Shown here one piece after another: positions 57,369-64,000 of a stretch of DNA of 64,000 nt (its first letter is position 1; each line of letters opens with the position of its first letter). The stretch lies in assembly GCF_002803155.1 (NCBI RefSeq), contig NZ_NNBP01000006.1, positions 1-64,000 on the forward strand, given 5' to 3'. A program made the translations under genes and the position numbers. The notes under the pieces are model-generated. The model was given only the letters and a program-made list of their open reading frames with translations. It made no database searches and was not told the DNA's origin. This stretch comes from Streptomyces sp. CB02959. GTDB taxonomy: Bacteria > Actinomycetota > Actinomycetes > Streptomycetales > Streptomycetaceae.

Positions 57369-58226
57369 TCAACAGGCGTACCCCATCCGCCGGGAGAGCT
57401 CCTCACCAGCGGCGACGGTGCGCTTGACCACCTCCGGCAGCCGCTCGTCGTCCAGCCGGTACGCGGGCACCGACACGCTGATCGCGCCGATCACCGAACC
57501 GTCGTGCGCCCGGACCGGTGCCGCGACCGCGCGCAGCCCGAGTTCCAGCTCCTCGACCGCGACCGCGAAGCCCCGCTCGACGACCTCGGCCAACTGGTCG
57601 CGCAGCGCGACCGCGGAGGTCACGGTCCGCTCGGTCAGCCGGGGCAACTTCCGCGCCAGTACGGCCTCCTGGACCGGAGACGGCTGGTACGCGAGCAGCG
57701 CCTTGCCGCTGGACGTGGCATGCAGCGGCGTCCGCCGGCCGAGCCAGTTCTGGGCGGTGACCGACGCCGGTCCACGGGCCTGCATGATGTTGACCGCGGC
57801 ATCGCTCTCCAGGACCGCGATGTTGACCGTCTCGCCCAACTCGTCGGCGAGCGTCCGGCAGACCGCCGCACCCTCCTGGGAGATGTCCAGCCGGACGGCC
57901 GCGGCCCCGGCCAGCCGCAACACCCCGGCGCCGAGGTAGTACTTGCCGCGTTCCTGCTCCTGGGCGACCAGTCCGCGGTTCTCCAGCACGCCCAGCAGCC
58001 GGAACGCGGTCGACTTGTGCACGCCCAGCTCGTCGGCGATCTCGGTCACCCCGGCCTCGCCGAGTCTGGCCAGGATCTCCAGCACGGTCACCGCCCGGTC
58101 CACCGACTGGACCGCGCTCACCGCACCTCTGGGCGGCTTCTCCGCCACGGTGTCGTGCGGCTTCGGGTCCGGCCCGCCCGCCGGCTGCCGCTCCCCCCGC
58201 GCCTCCGCCTTGGCCGTTTTCGTCAT
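57369..58226 (-). CDS. IclR-family transcriptional regulator of the betaine locus
   Basis: The 285-residue protein has a basic N-terminal tail of about 35 residues, a winged helix (VTEIADELGVHKSTAFRLLG) and an IclR effector-binding domain (WLGRRTPLHATSSGKALLAY). It lies between the demethylation operon and the divergent ferredoxin-reductase pair, so it most likely regulates both through GTTGCGC-type sites. Effector unknown; betaine or dimethylglycine are plausible. Confidence 0.85.
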   Translation of the reverse strand: MTKTAKAEARGERQPAGGPDPKPHDTVAEKPPRGAVSAVQSVDRAVTVLEILARLGEAGVTEIADELGVHKSTAFRLLGVLENRGLVAQEQERGKYYLGAGVLRLAGAAAVRLDISQEGAAVCRTLADELGETVNIAVLESDAAVNIMQARGPASVTAQNWLGRRTPLHATSSGKALLAYQPSPVQEAVLARKLPRLTERTVTSAVALRDQLAEVVERGFAVAVEELELGLRAVAAPVRAHDGSVIGAISVSVPAYRLDDERLPEVVKRTVAAGEELSRRMGYAC

Positions 58227-58326
58227 AGGTCCGTGTCACCACCCAGCTCGCTGCCACCATCCAGCGGCCCGATCGGGCCGGCTTTCCCGGGGAACGCTTG
58301 ACGCGCCGCGCCCCCGTCTGGATTCT

Positions 58327-58359
58327 GTTGCGCATAACGCTCTGTCGTGCGGATTGCGA
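58327..58359. promoter_or_regulatory. GTTGCGC / ATTGCGA boxes between IclR and ferredoxin genes
   Basis: GTTGCGC (58327-58333) and ATTGCGA (58353-58359) repeat the element found before the betaine operon. They are 36 to 68 bases before the ferredoxin start. Confidence 0.4.
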
Positions 58360-58394
58360 AACTCGATAGTACCGAACAGTAACAGGGGGGCCCA

Positions 58395-58715
58395 GTGATA
58401 CCCGTCTGCCACCTCGCTGATCTGCCCGCCGGCGAGTCCGTTCGCCTCGACACCACGCCTCCGATCGCCGTTTTCCACGCCGACGGAGAGCTGTACGCCA
58501 TCGACGACACCTGCACCCACCAGGACGCCTCACTCGCGGACGGCTGGCTGGAGGGGTGTCTGGTCGAATGCCCGCTGCACGCCGCTTCATTCGATCTCCG
58601 CACCGGAGCGCCGACCTGCCTGCCCGCCCGCCGCCCCGTCCGCACCCACCCCGTGACGGTCGAGGACGGCATGGTCTACGTCCACCTCACCGCCGAGGAA
58701 GGCACCGCCGCATGA
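58395..58715 (+). CDS. Rieske-type ferredoxin of the betaine oxygenase
   Basis: The 106-residue protein carries the [2Fe-2S] Rieske pattern Cys40-x-His42 (CTHQDASL) and Cys59-x2-His62 (CPLHAASF), as in biphenyl dioxygenase-type ferredoxins. It should pass electrons from the reductase to the Rieske oxygenase at 51-52 kb. GTG 58395 follows a G-run ribosome site. Its stop overlaps the reductase start by 4 bases. Confidence 0.88.
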   Translation: MIPVCHLADLPAGESVRLDTTPPIAVFHADGELYAIDDTCTHQDASLADGWLEGCLVECPLHAASFDLRTGAPTCLPARRPVRTHPVTVEDGMVYVHLTAEEGTAA

Positions 58716-59941
58716 AGTCGGTCACCGTCATCGGAGCCTCACTGGCCGGGCTGTACGCCGCACGGGCCCTGCGCGCCCAGGGCTACGACGGCCACCTCAC
58801 GATCGTCGGGGCGGAGCAGCACCTCCCGTACGACCGCCCGCCGCTCTCCAAGGGATTCCTCACCGCACCGGCCACCGCACCGGACACCGCCCCGGACACC
58901 GGGACCCCGTCCGCAGAGACCGCGTCCGCAGAGGCCCAACTCGCCCTCACCGACGCCGAAGAGATCGCCGGACTCGACGCGGCATGGCTCCTCGGCACCC
59001 GCGCCACCGGCCTCGACCCCCACCGGCGCGCCATCCGCCTCGACACCGGCCGCACCCTCACCACCGACGGTGTCGTGCTCGCCACCGGCGCCGCCCCGCG
59101 CCGCCTCCCCGGCCCCGCTCCGGCCGGCTCGCACACCCTGCGGACCCTCGACGACGCCCGGGCCCTGCGCGCCGACCTGACCGGCGGCGGCCCGGCCCGG
59201 GTCGTGGTCATCGGCGGCGGCTTCATCGGCGCCGAGGTCGCCGCGTCCTGCGCCGCCCTCGGCCACCAGGTCACCGTCGTCGAGGCCGCACCACTTCCCC
59301 TCGTCCCCCAACTCGGGCACACCATGGCCGAGTTGTGTGCCCGACTGCACGGCGACCACGGCGTCGCCCTGCTCACCGGCACCGGCGTCCGGGGGCTGCG
59401 CAGTGCGGGCGGCGACGACCGGGTCACCGCCGTGGAACTCGCCGACGGCCGGCTGCTCCCCGCCGACGTCGTCGTCACCGGCATCGGCGTCCGCCCCGCG
59501 ACCGGCTGGCTCGAAGGCTCCGGCCTGCCGCTCGGCGACGGCGTCCGCTGCGACGCCGGCTGCGTCACCCCGATCCCCGCCGTCGTGGCCGCCGGCGACG
59601 TCGCCCAGGTGGCCGGCGCCCGCGCCGAACACTGGACCAACGCCACCGAACAGGCCGCCACCGCCGTACACAACCTCCTCGCCGGCCACACCGCCCGCAC
59701 CCACCACGCGCTCCCCTACTTCTGGTCCGACCAGTACGGCGTCCGCATCCAGTTCGCCGGCCGGTACCGGCCCGGCGACGTGCCCCGCATCGTCGAGGGC
59801 TCCCCGGACGACCGCAGCTTCCTCGCCCGCTACGAACGCGACGGCCGCACCACCGCCGTCCTCGCCCTCAACCGCCCGCGCCCCTTCATGCGCCTCCGCC
59901 GCGAACTCGCCCGAGCCGTCCAACCCGCCGCCACCGCCTGA
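58712..59941 (+). CDS. FAD/NAD ferredoxin reductase of the betaine oxygenase
   Basis: The 409-residue pyridine-nucleotide disulfide reductase-type flavoprotein has FAD motif VIGASLAGLYAARALRA, NAD motif VVVIGGGFIGAEVAA and a C-terminal GDVAQV segment. A Thr/Ala/Pro-rich insertion of about 24 residues (around 50-75, APATAPDTAPDTG) lies after PPLSKGFL, in a place where close relatives are normally compact. It reduces the ferredoxin with NAD(P)H. Confidence 0.88.
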   Translation: MKSVTVIGASLAGLYAARALRAQGYDGHLTIVGAEQHLPYDRPPLSKGFLTAPATAPDTAPDTGTPSAETASAEAQLALTDAEEIAGLDAAWLLGTRATGLDPHRRAIRLDTGRTLTTDGVVLATGAAPRRLPGPAPAGSHTLRTLDDARALRADLTGGGPARVVVIGGGFIGAEVAASCAALGHQVTVVEAAPLPLVPQLGHTMAELCARLHGDHGVALLTGTGVRGLRSAGGDDRVTAVELADGRLLPADVVVTGIGVRPATGWLEGSGLPLGDGVRCDAGCVTPIPAVVAAGDVAQVAGARAEHWTNATEQAATAVHNLLAGHTARTHHALPYFWSDQYGVRIQFAGRYRPGDVPRIVEGSPDDRSFLARYERDGRTTAVLALNRPRPFMRLRRELARAVQPAATA

Positions 59942-60133
59942 CCCGCCCGAGCCACCGCTCCCCGCCGTCCGTACGAAGCCACCACCCACCACCGCGCCCC
60001 CGCACGGAAGTTGGGAGCTTCCCCCGATGCGGGTCGCGGCCCCGACTCGCTACCGTCGGGCGCAGGATCCGTCGGGTGCTCCGCCGCGGCCTTCCGGGCC
60101 GCGGATCCTGCCCGGCACGTCGGAGCGAGGACC

Positions 60134-61123
60134 ATGACGGCGGACGGCGGAAACCGGCTCGGCGGAAGCGTGCCCGTAGCGGCGGCGGCGGTGTTGTGGG
60201 GCACCGTCGGACCCGCGCAACTCCTGGCCGACACCGGGGTGTCACCGGTGAGCCTGGGCGCCTGCCGGATGCTGCTCGGCGGCCTGGTCCTCGGCCTGTG
60301 CACGGCCCGGCCCCCGGGCCTGCGGACGCTCCGGCACCCCGCGGCCCGGGGCTGGACCGCGGTGGGCATCCTCGTCACCGTGGCCTTCCAGATCTGCTTC
60401 CTGGAGGCGGTGGAGCGGATGGGGGCGGCACTGGCGACCGCGGTCGCCTTCGGGTCGGTACCCGTGGTGTCCGGGCTGTGCGCCCGGCAGTTCATGCGGG
60501 AGCGCCTCACCGCCAACTGGTGGTGCAGCACGGCCTGTTCCGTCGCCGGGATCGCCCTGCTCCTCGTCCCCGGCGCGGCGGCCCGCGCCGAGCTGCCCGG
60601 GGTACTGCTGGGCATCGGGGCCGGCGCCGCCTTCGGCCTCTACATCACGGCCACCAAACGGCTCGCCCGCTGCGGCGCCGACACCACCGCCGCCGCACCG
60701 GTGAGCGTCCTGGGCGCCGGCCTCCTGGTCTCCCCCTGGCTGCTGGTGGCGCCCGACGGACTGGCCACCCCCCGCGCACTGCTGCTGATCGGCTGGCTGG
60801 CGCTGGGCACCACCGCACTGGGCTACCTGCTCTTCACCCGCGGCGTCACCCGGATCAGCGCCGCCACCACGGGGACACTGAGCCTGGGCGAACCGCTGGT
60901 CGCCACCGTCCTGGGCATCGCCCTGCTCGGCGAGCGGCCGACCGTACCGGCGGCGCTCGGCGCGGCCCTGCTGCTCGGCGGTCTGGTCGTGGTCTCGCTA
61001 CCGGCCCGCGGCAGCCGCTACCGCCGGCCGGCGCCGCCCGCCGTCGAGTCCGGCGGCATCCGTTCGCGCAGCACCGCCTCCATCGCGTCCGGATCGTCGG
61101 GGGTGAGGAACGGCCGGACGTAG
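60134..61123 (+). CDS. EamA/DMT-family transporter
   Basis: The 329-residue protein has ten hydrophobic segments and two EamA repeats (for example VLWGTVGPAQLLADTGVSP and GIGAGAAFGLYITATKRL), as in drug/metabolite exporters. The last 37 residues are Arg/Ser-rich and antisense to the 61018-61371 gene, so the true stop may have been lost from a shorter ancestor. GGAGCGAGG precedes ATG 60134. Substrate unknown. Confidence 0.8.
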   Translation: MTADGGNRLGGSVPVAAAAVLWGTVGPAQLLADTGVSPVSLGACRMLLGGLVLGLCTARPPGLRTLRHPAARGWTAVGILVTVAFQICFLEAVERMGAALATAVAFGSVPVVSGLCARQFMRERLTANWWCSTACSVAGIALLLVPGAAARAELPGVLLGIGAGAAFGLYITATKRLARCGADTTAAAPVSVLGAGLLVSPWLLVAPDGLATPRALLLIGWLALGTTALGYLLFTRGVTRISAATTGTLSLGEPLVATVLGIALLGERPTVPAALGAALLLGGLVVVSLPARGSRYRRPAPPAVESGGIRSRSTASIASGSSGVRNGRT

Positions 61124-61371
61124 CGGCCGACGTCGAGGACGAGCGCGGTGGTCTTGGCCATCCGCCGCGGGTCCAGGCCGGCCCAGTACCGGGGATGCCC
61201 GCTGCCCCAGATGCGACCCTGCCCCGTCAGGGCCCCCATCTCCACCCGCCGCACCGATCGGATCGCGCTGTACGGGATGGTCTTGGTGCCCCACGGGAAG
61301 TAGTAGCCGCGGATCCGCAGCGCGTCCGGGGTGCAGGTGATCCAGCGATCCTGGTAGTAGGTGGTCGTCAT
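61018..61371 (-). CDS. PH-like domain protein, 117 aa
   Basis: The small protein has the beta-rich MTTTYYQDRWITCTPDALR and RGYYFPWGTKTIPYSAIRSV pattern of bacterial PH-like proteins, and a C-terminal helix PDAMEAVLRERM. GGAGGGAGGAAGG lies before ATG 61371. No membrane segment. It overlaps the EamA gene 3' end tail-to-tail by 106 bases. Confidence 0.75.
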   Translation of the reverse strand: MTTTYYQDRWITCTPDALRIRGYYFPWGTKTIPYSAIRSVRRVEMGALTGQGRIWGSGHPRYWAGLDPRRMAKTTALVLDVGRYVRPFLTPDDPDAMEAVLRERMPPDSTAGGAGRR

Positions 61372-61546
61372 GTCCGCCTTCCTCCCTCCGGAAGTGGTCG
61401 GCTCCCGGCTCCGGTAGGGCGAGCATACGGAGCCCGGCCGCGGCCGGGCGGACCGGGTGCGGGAGCGTCGGAGTGTCCCCCGGCGGCCGCCTTCGGCGGG
61501 AGAAAATCGCGGGACCGGCGGGGCGGCGGCGCACATAATCGGCGTC

Positions 61547-62146
61547 ATGACCGCGAACGTTCCCGACACCGCCCGCGGGCGGGTCACCCCGCAAGGCCCC
61601 TGGCTGGCACCCGGAATCGTGGTGATCACCGGCATCCAGGCGGCCGGCAAGTCCACCGTGGCGCAGGCCCTCGCCGAGCGGCTGCCCCGGTCGGTCCATC
61701 TGCGCGGTGACGGCTTCCGCCGCAACATCATCCGCGGCCAGGTCGGTATGACCCCGGACGCGGGGGGGGAGGAAGCCCTCGCCCAACTGCGGCTGCGGCA
61801 CCGACTGACGGCCACCAGCGCGGACGCGTACGCCCGGGCCGGTTTCACCGTCGTCGTGCAGGACATCCTCCTCGGCGAGCACCTCGCCCAGCTGGCCGGC
61901 GACATCGCGACCCGCCCGCTCGCCGTCGTCGCCCTGCTGCCCGATCCGGAGACGGTCGCGGCACGGGAGGCGGCCCGCCCCAAGACCGCGTACGGACCGG
62001 ACTGGAGCGTCGCCGACCTGGACGTGCTGCTGCGGGCCGAGACGCCCCGGGACCTCGGGCTGTGGCTGGACACCTCGCGGCAGACCGTCGACGAGACGGT
62101 GGACGCGATCCTCGACCGGGCCTGGACCGAAGGCTCGGTGGCCTGA
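61547..62146 (+). CDS. P-loop kinase (phosphotransferase-like, 199 aa)
   Basis: The 199-residue protein has Walker A GIQAAGKST at 29-37, a LRGDGFRR region for substrate, and a following Arg-rich lid (TVAAREAARPKTAYG). It resembles the chloramphenicol 3-O-phosphotransferase-like/AAA kinase group; antibiotic or small-molecule phosphorylation is possible but not shown. A -10-like CATAAT lies 10-15 bases upstream, so the mRNA may be leaderless. Confidence 0.75.
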   Translation: MTANVPDTARGRVTPQGPWLAPGIVVITGIQAAGKSTVAQALAERLPRSVHLRGDGFRRNIIRGQVGMTPDAGGEEALAQLRLRHRLTATSADAYARAGFTVVVQDILLGEHLAQLAGDIATRPLAVVALLPDPETVAAREAARPKTAYGPDWSVADLDVLLRAETPRDLGLWLDTSRQTVDETVDAILDRAWTEGSVA

Positions 62147-62235
62147 CGCCCGCCGACTGTGCGCCGGCAATGACATCGTCCGCCCCGCACCGCGGCGTTG
62201 CGCGGGGCCGGGCGGACCGGCCGCCACCGTCGTGG

Positions 62236-62280
62236 CGGTGGCCGTGGACGGCCCGGGGGCGACGCCGTCCACGGCCACCG
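62236..62280. terminator. Perfect 17-bp hairpin
   Basis: Arms 62236-62252 and 62264-62280 are exact complements around an 11-base loop, between the convergent kinase and cold-shock-like genes. Confidence 0.85.
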
Positions 62281-62285
62281 GACCG

Positions 62286-62462
62286 TCAGCGCAATGCCAT
62301 CACATTGGTGGCCTTCGCGCCGTGCACATCGAACACGACCTGCTGACCGACGTCGGTGGTCTGGGTCTCCATACCCGAGAACGGGAGCCGTTCTCCGCGC
62401 TCATCGGCGATGATGCCCACACAGTCGCTCTTGTTGAACAGCACGATGGTTCCCTGCGGCAT
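62286..62462 (-). CDS. Divergent cold-shock-like protein (58 aa)
   Basis: The 58-residue beta-barrel-type protein starts MPQGTIVLFNKSDCVGIIAD and ends VGQQVVFDVHGAKATNVMAL, the CSD layout. The RNP1 consensus KGFGFI is replaced by SDCVGII, so aromatic RNA-contact residues are absent. A GGAGGAAGC site precedes the ATG. It may be a structural relative without classic RNA binding. Monocistronic. Confidence 0.75.
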   Translation of the reverse strand: MPQGTIVLFNKSDCVGIIADERGERLPFSGMETQTTDVGQQVVFDVHGAKATNVMALR

Positions 62463-62674
62463 CGCTTCCTCCGTGGACGGACAGATCTCGGCGGCGGGCC
62501 TGCCCCGCCGACTGCGGTGAGTAGGAAACCTATTACGGAACGTGCGCCAAGAGGGAAGGCGGCGACGGCCCTCCGGCCACACTTCGCCGAAGTCGACCGA
62601 AAGTCAGCCCCCTTTGTTTCACTTTCGCGACGCAGCAAATGCCCGCGGCAACGCCGACCGCACCCATCATCGGC

Positions 62675-64000
62675 TCAGCAGCCGTACCGGTCCTCCGTCA
62701 ACTCCCCCTGCACCGTGGCCAACGTCCGGTCGTAGCAGGAGCCAGGACCGTGCAGGCGGTAGCGCTCGCGCGAGACTCCGGTGGCGTGCCGCTGATCGCG
62801 GGGCACGTTCTGGTTGTACGCGGCGTCGCCGGTGTAGGTGTCGTCCAGCAGCGACCAGTCGGTGCGCCGTCCGCCGCGCAGGGTGGCGAGGTCCGCGCGG
62901 TCGCCCATGGTCATGGTCGTACGCAGCCGGTTGCCCGCGTCCACGGTCGTCGCGCCGTCCATGGTGTAGGTGCGCTGGGTACGGGTGGTGGTCGCGGGCC
63001 CCCGGCCGCCTACCGTCACCGTTTCCGCGTCGTGCCAGCGTGCCCGGAGCGCGTCGGTCGTCTCGTCCGCGTTCCAGCGGTGGGTGGAGTTCGCGGCGAG
63101 CCGGCGCGTGACGGTCGTGGTGACCCGGCCGTGCGAGGTGTCGAGGTATCCCGCGACCGTGAGCGCATGCCCGCCCTCGGCCGTCAACCGGCGCTCGGCG
63201 CCCGGCTCGTAGGCCGTCTTGTCGACCGGATCGCCCGCCTGGTTCGTGACCAGCGCGCCGGTCACCCGGGCCGCCCCGGCGTCCTGCCAGACGAGGATGT
63301 TGGTGGGGGTGCTCCAGCCGCTCTGCCCGGCCGGCAGCCCGGTGACCGACACCGCGACCTGGTGCGGACGCCCGTCGTTCAGCACCCCGGCGAACGGCGT
63401 GAGGTCGTATTCCAGCGGCCGGACGTCGAAGGCCCGCGGGCCGGGGATCACGTACCACAGGAAGGGATTGGACCAGCCGCCGGTCCACACGGTCGGGAAG
63501 GGCGCCGCGATACCGGCGAGCCTGCCGTCGATCCGCACCTGCACCTCGCGGTACGGGCCGTCCTTGGTGCGGCAGGAGTACGGCGCCGCGTCCGGCACGG
63601 TCAGGTACCAGAACTCCTCGCAGCCGCCGCCGGATCCGGTGGCGTACACCTCGGCGACGATGCGTTCACTGTTGCGCGGCGTGGTCAACTGACCCTGGTA
63701 CACCGCGTCCTGGGTGTGGGCGCCCTGGAGGGTGAGGACCTTGTCGGGCGCGGCGGCCGCCTTCACGCGGCCCTGCGCCGCGTAGAAGGTCAGCGTCACC
63801 TTGACCTTGATGACGCCGGTGTAGGTGCCGTCCACGGTGTTGCCGATCAGCATCTCGACGGGCTGCCGCGCACGCAGCACGGAGGCGTACCGCGTGACGT
63901 CCTTCTCCACGTGCCAGGCGATGCCCTGGGGCGAGGGTTCCGGGGTCGAGGTGCGGAGGACCTCCACGCCGCCGATGTGCAGATAGCCGAGGCGGTCGAA
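62675..64000 (-). CDS. PNGase A-like secreted peptide amidase (partial, 5' end outside)
   Basis: The C-terminal 442 residues of a large protein are within the window; coding continues to the last base (FDRLGYLHIGGVEVL). The sequence resembles plant-type peptide-N4-(N-acetyl-glucosaminyl)asparagine amidase A: ATGSGGGCEEFWYLTVPD and PLEYDLTPFAGVLNDG are visible. Family enzymes strip N-glycans from glycoproteins outside the cell. Repeated beta-strand units (about 300-420) make up the C-terminal part. Confidence 0.8.
   Translation of the reverse strand, partial: FDRLGYLHIGGVEVLRTSTPEPSPQGIAWHVEKDVTRYASVLRARQPVEMLIGNTVDGTYTGVIKVKVTLTFYAAQGRVKAAAAPDKVLTLQGAHTQDAVYQGQLTTPRNSERIVAEVYATGSGGGCEEFWYLTVPDAAPYSCRTKDGPYREVQVRIDGRLAGIAAPFPTVWTGGWSNPFLWYVIPGPRAFDVRPLEYDLTPFAGVLNDGRPHQVAVSVTGLPAGQSGWSTPTNILVWQDAGAARVTGALVTNQAGDPVDKTAYEPGAERRLTAEGGHALTVAGYLDTSHGRVTTTVTRRLAANSTHRWNADETTDALRARWHDAETVTVGGRGPATTTRTQRTYTMDGATTVDAGNRLRTTMTMGDRADLATLRGGRRTDWSLLDDTYTGDAAYNQNVPRDQRHATGVSRERYRLHGPGSCYDRTLATVQGELTEDRYGC

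Overview
The window is high-GC chromosomal DNA from a Streptomyces-like actinomycete. Almost every gene shows very high third-position GC, GTG (and one CTG) starts, GGAGG-type ribosome sites and 4-base start/stop overlaps. Actinobacterial hallmarks include a mycothiol-dependent formaldehyde dehydrogenase, a CGNR-type regulator, small hydrophobic proteins and several secreted or Tat proteins. No rRNA, tRNA or CRISPR array was seen. About 58 intact genes and four clear remnants fill the 64 kb; only the last gene runs off the window.

Layout. 0.2-14.5 kb: secreted trypsin-like protease, HipA-like kinase coupled to a TetR regulator, repeat-bearing lipoprotein, DinB protein, PLP cysteine-synthase-family enzyme, 2H phosphoesterase, truncated methyltransferase, a ClpC-type unfoldase followed by a membrane protein that appears to use a CTG start, and small Cys-rich or hydrophobic proteins. 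15.1-23.8 kb: a co-directional six-gene cluster of alpha/beta hydrolase, P-loop ATPase with an Arg-substituted Walker A, large STAND-type NTPase, protease with an effector-associated-like N-terminus, second trypsin-like protease and LAS/M15-like lipoprotein peptidase. It looks like an NTP-dependent conflict (defence) system and is the most novel locus here. 23.8-29.2 kb: an ABC importer (binding protein, permease, ATPase) divergent from a CitA/CitB-type two-component pair. 29.3-37.7 kb: LysR and CGNR regulators facing alpha/beta hydrolases, a PLP decarboxylase-family enzyme, a GNAT acetyltransferase and a secreted adenosine deaminase. 37.8-45.3 kb: long-form GAPDH, then a FadR-type regulator, amino acid permease, asparaginase and aspartase, an asparagine-to-fumarate route, then a nitrilase-family hydrolase. 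45.4-47.9 kb: ArsR regulator divergent from a P1B-4 metal-exporting ATPase. 47.9-59.9 kb: a glycine betaine demethylation locus. 60-64 kb: EamA transporter, PH-like protein, small kinase, cold-shock-like protein and a secreted PNGase A-like protein cut by the window edge.

How the betaine locus works. The Rieske oxygenase, fed by a Rieske ferredoxin and its FAD reductase encoded across the divergent IclR gene, would convert glycine betaine to dimethylglycine. The FAD/GcvT fusion oxidase would give sarcosine, and a sarcosine oxidase-like enzyme glycine. Formaldehyde released would be handled by the mycothiol-dependent dehydrogenase in the same operon. The choline-to-betaine arm looks destroyed: a short N-terminal piece of an aldehyde dehydrogenase and an internal piece of a GMC oxidoreductase remain at the two ends of a 2.8 kb stretch that now holds an IS982-like transposase remnant, a deoxyribosyltransferase-like gene flanked by a 20-bp direct repeat, and a Tat-exported flavin oxidoreductase.
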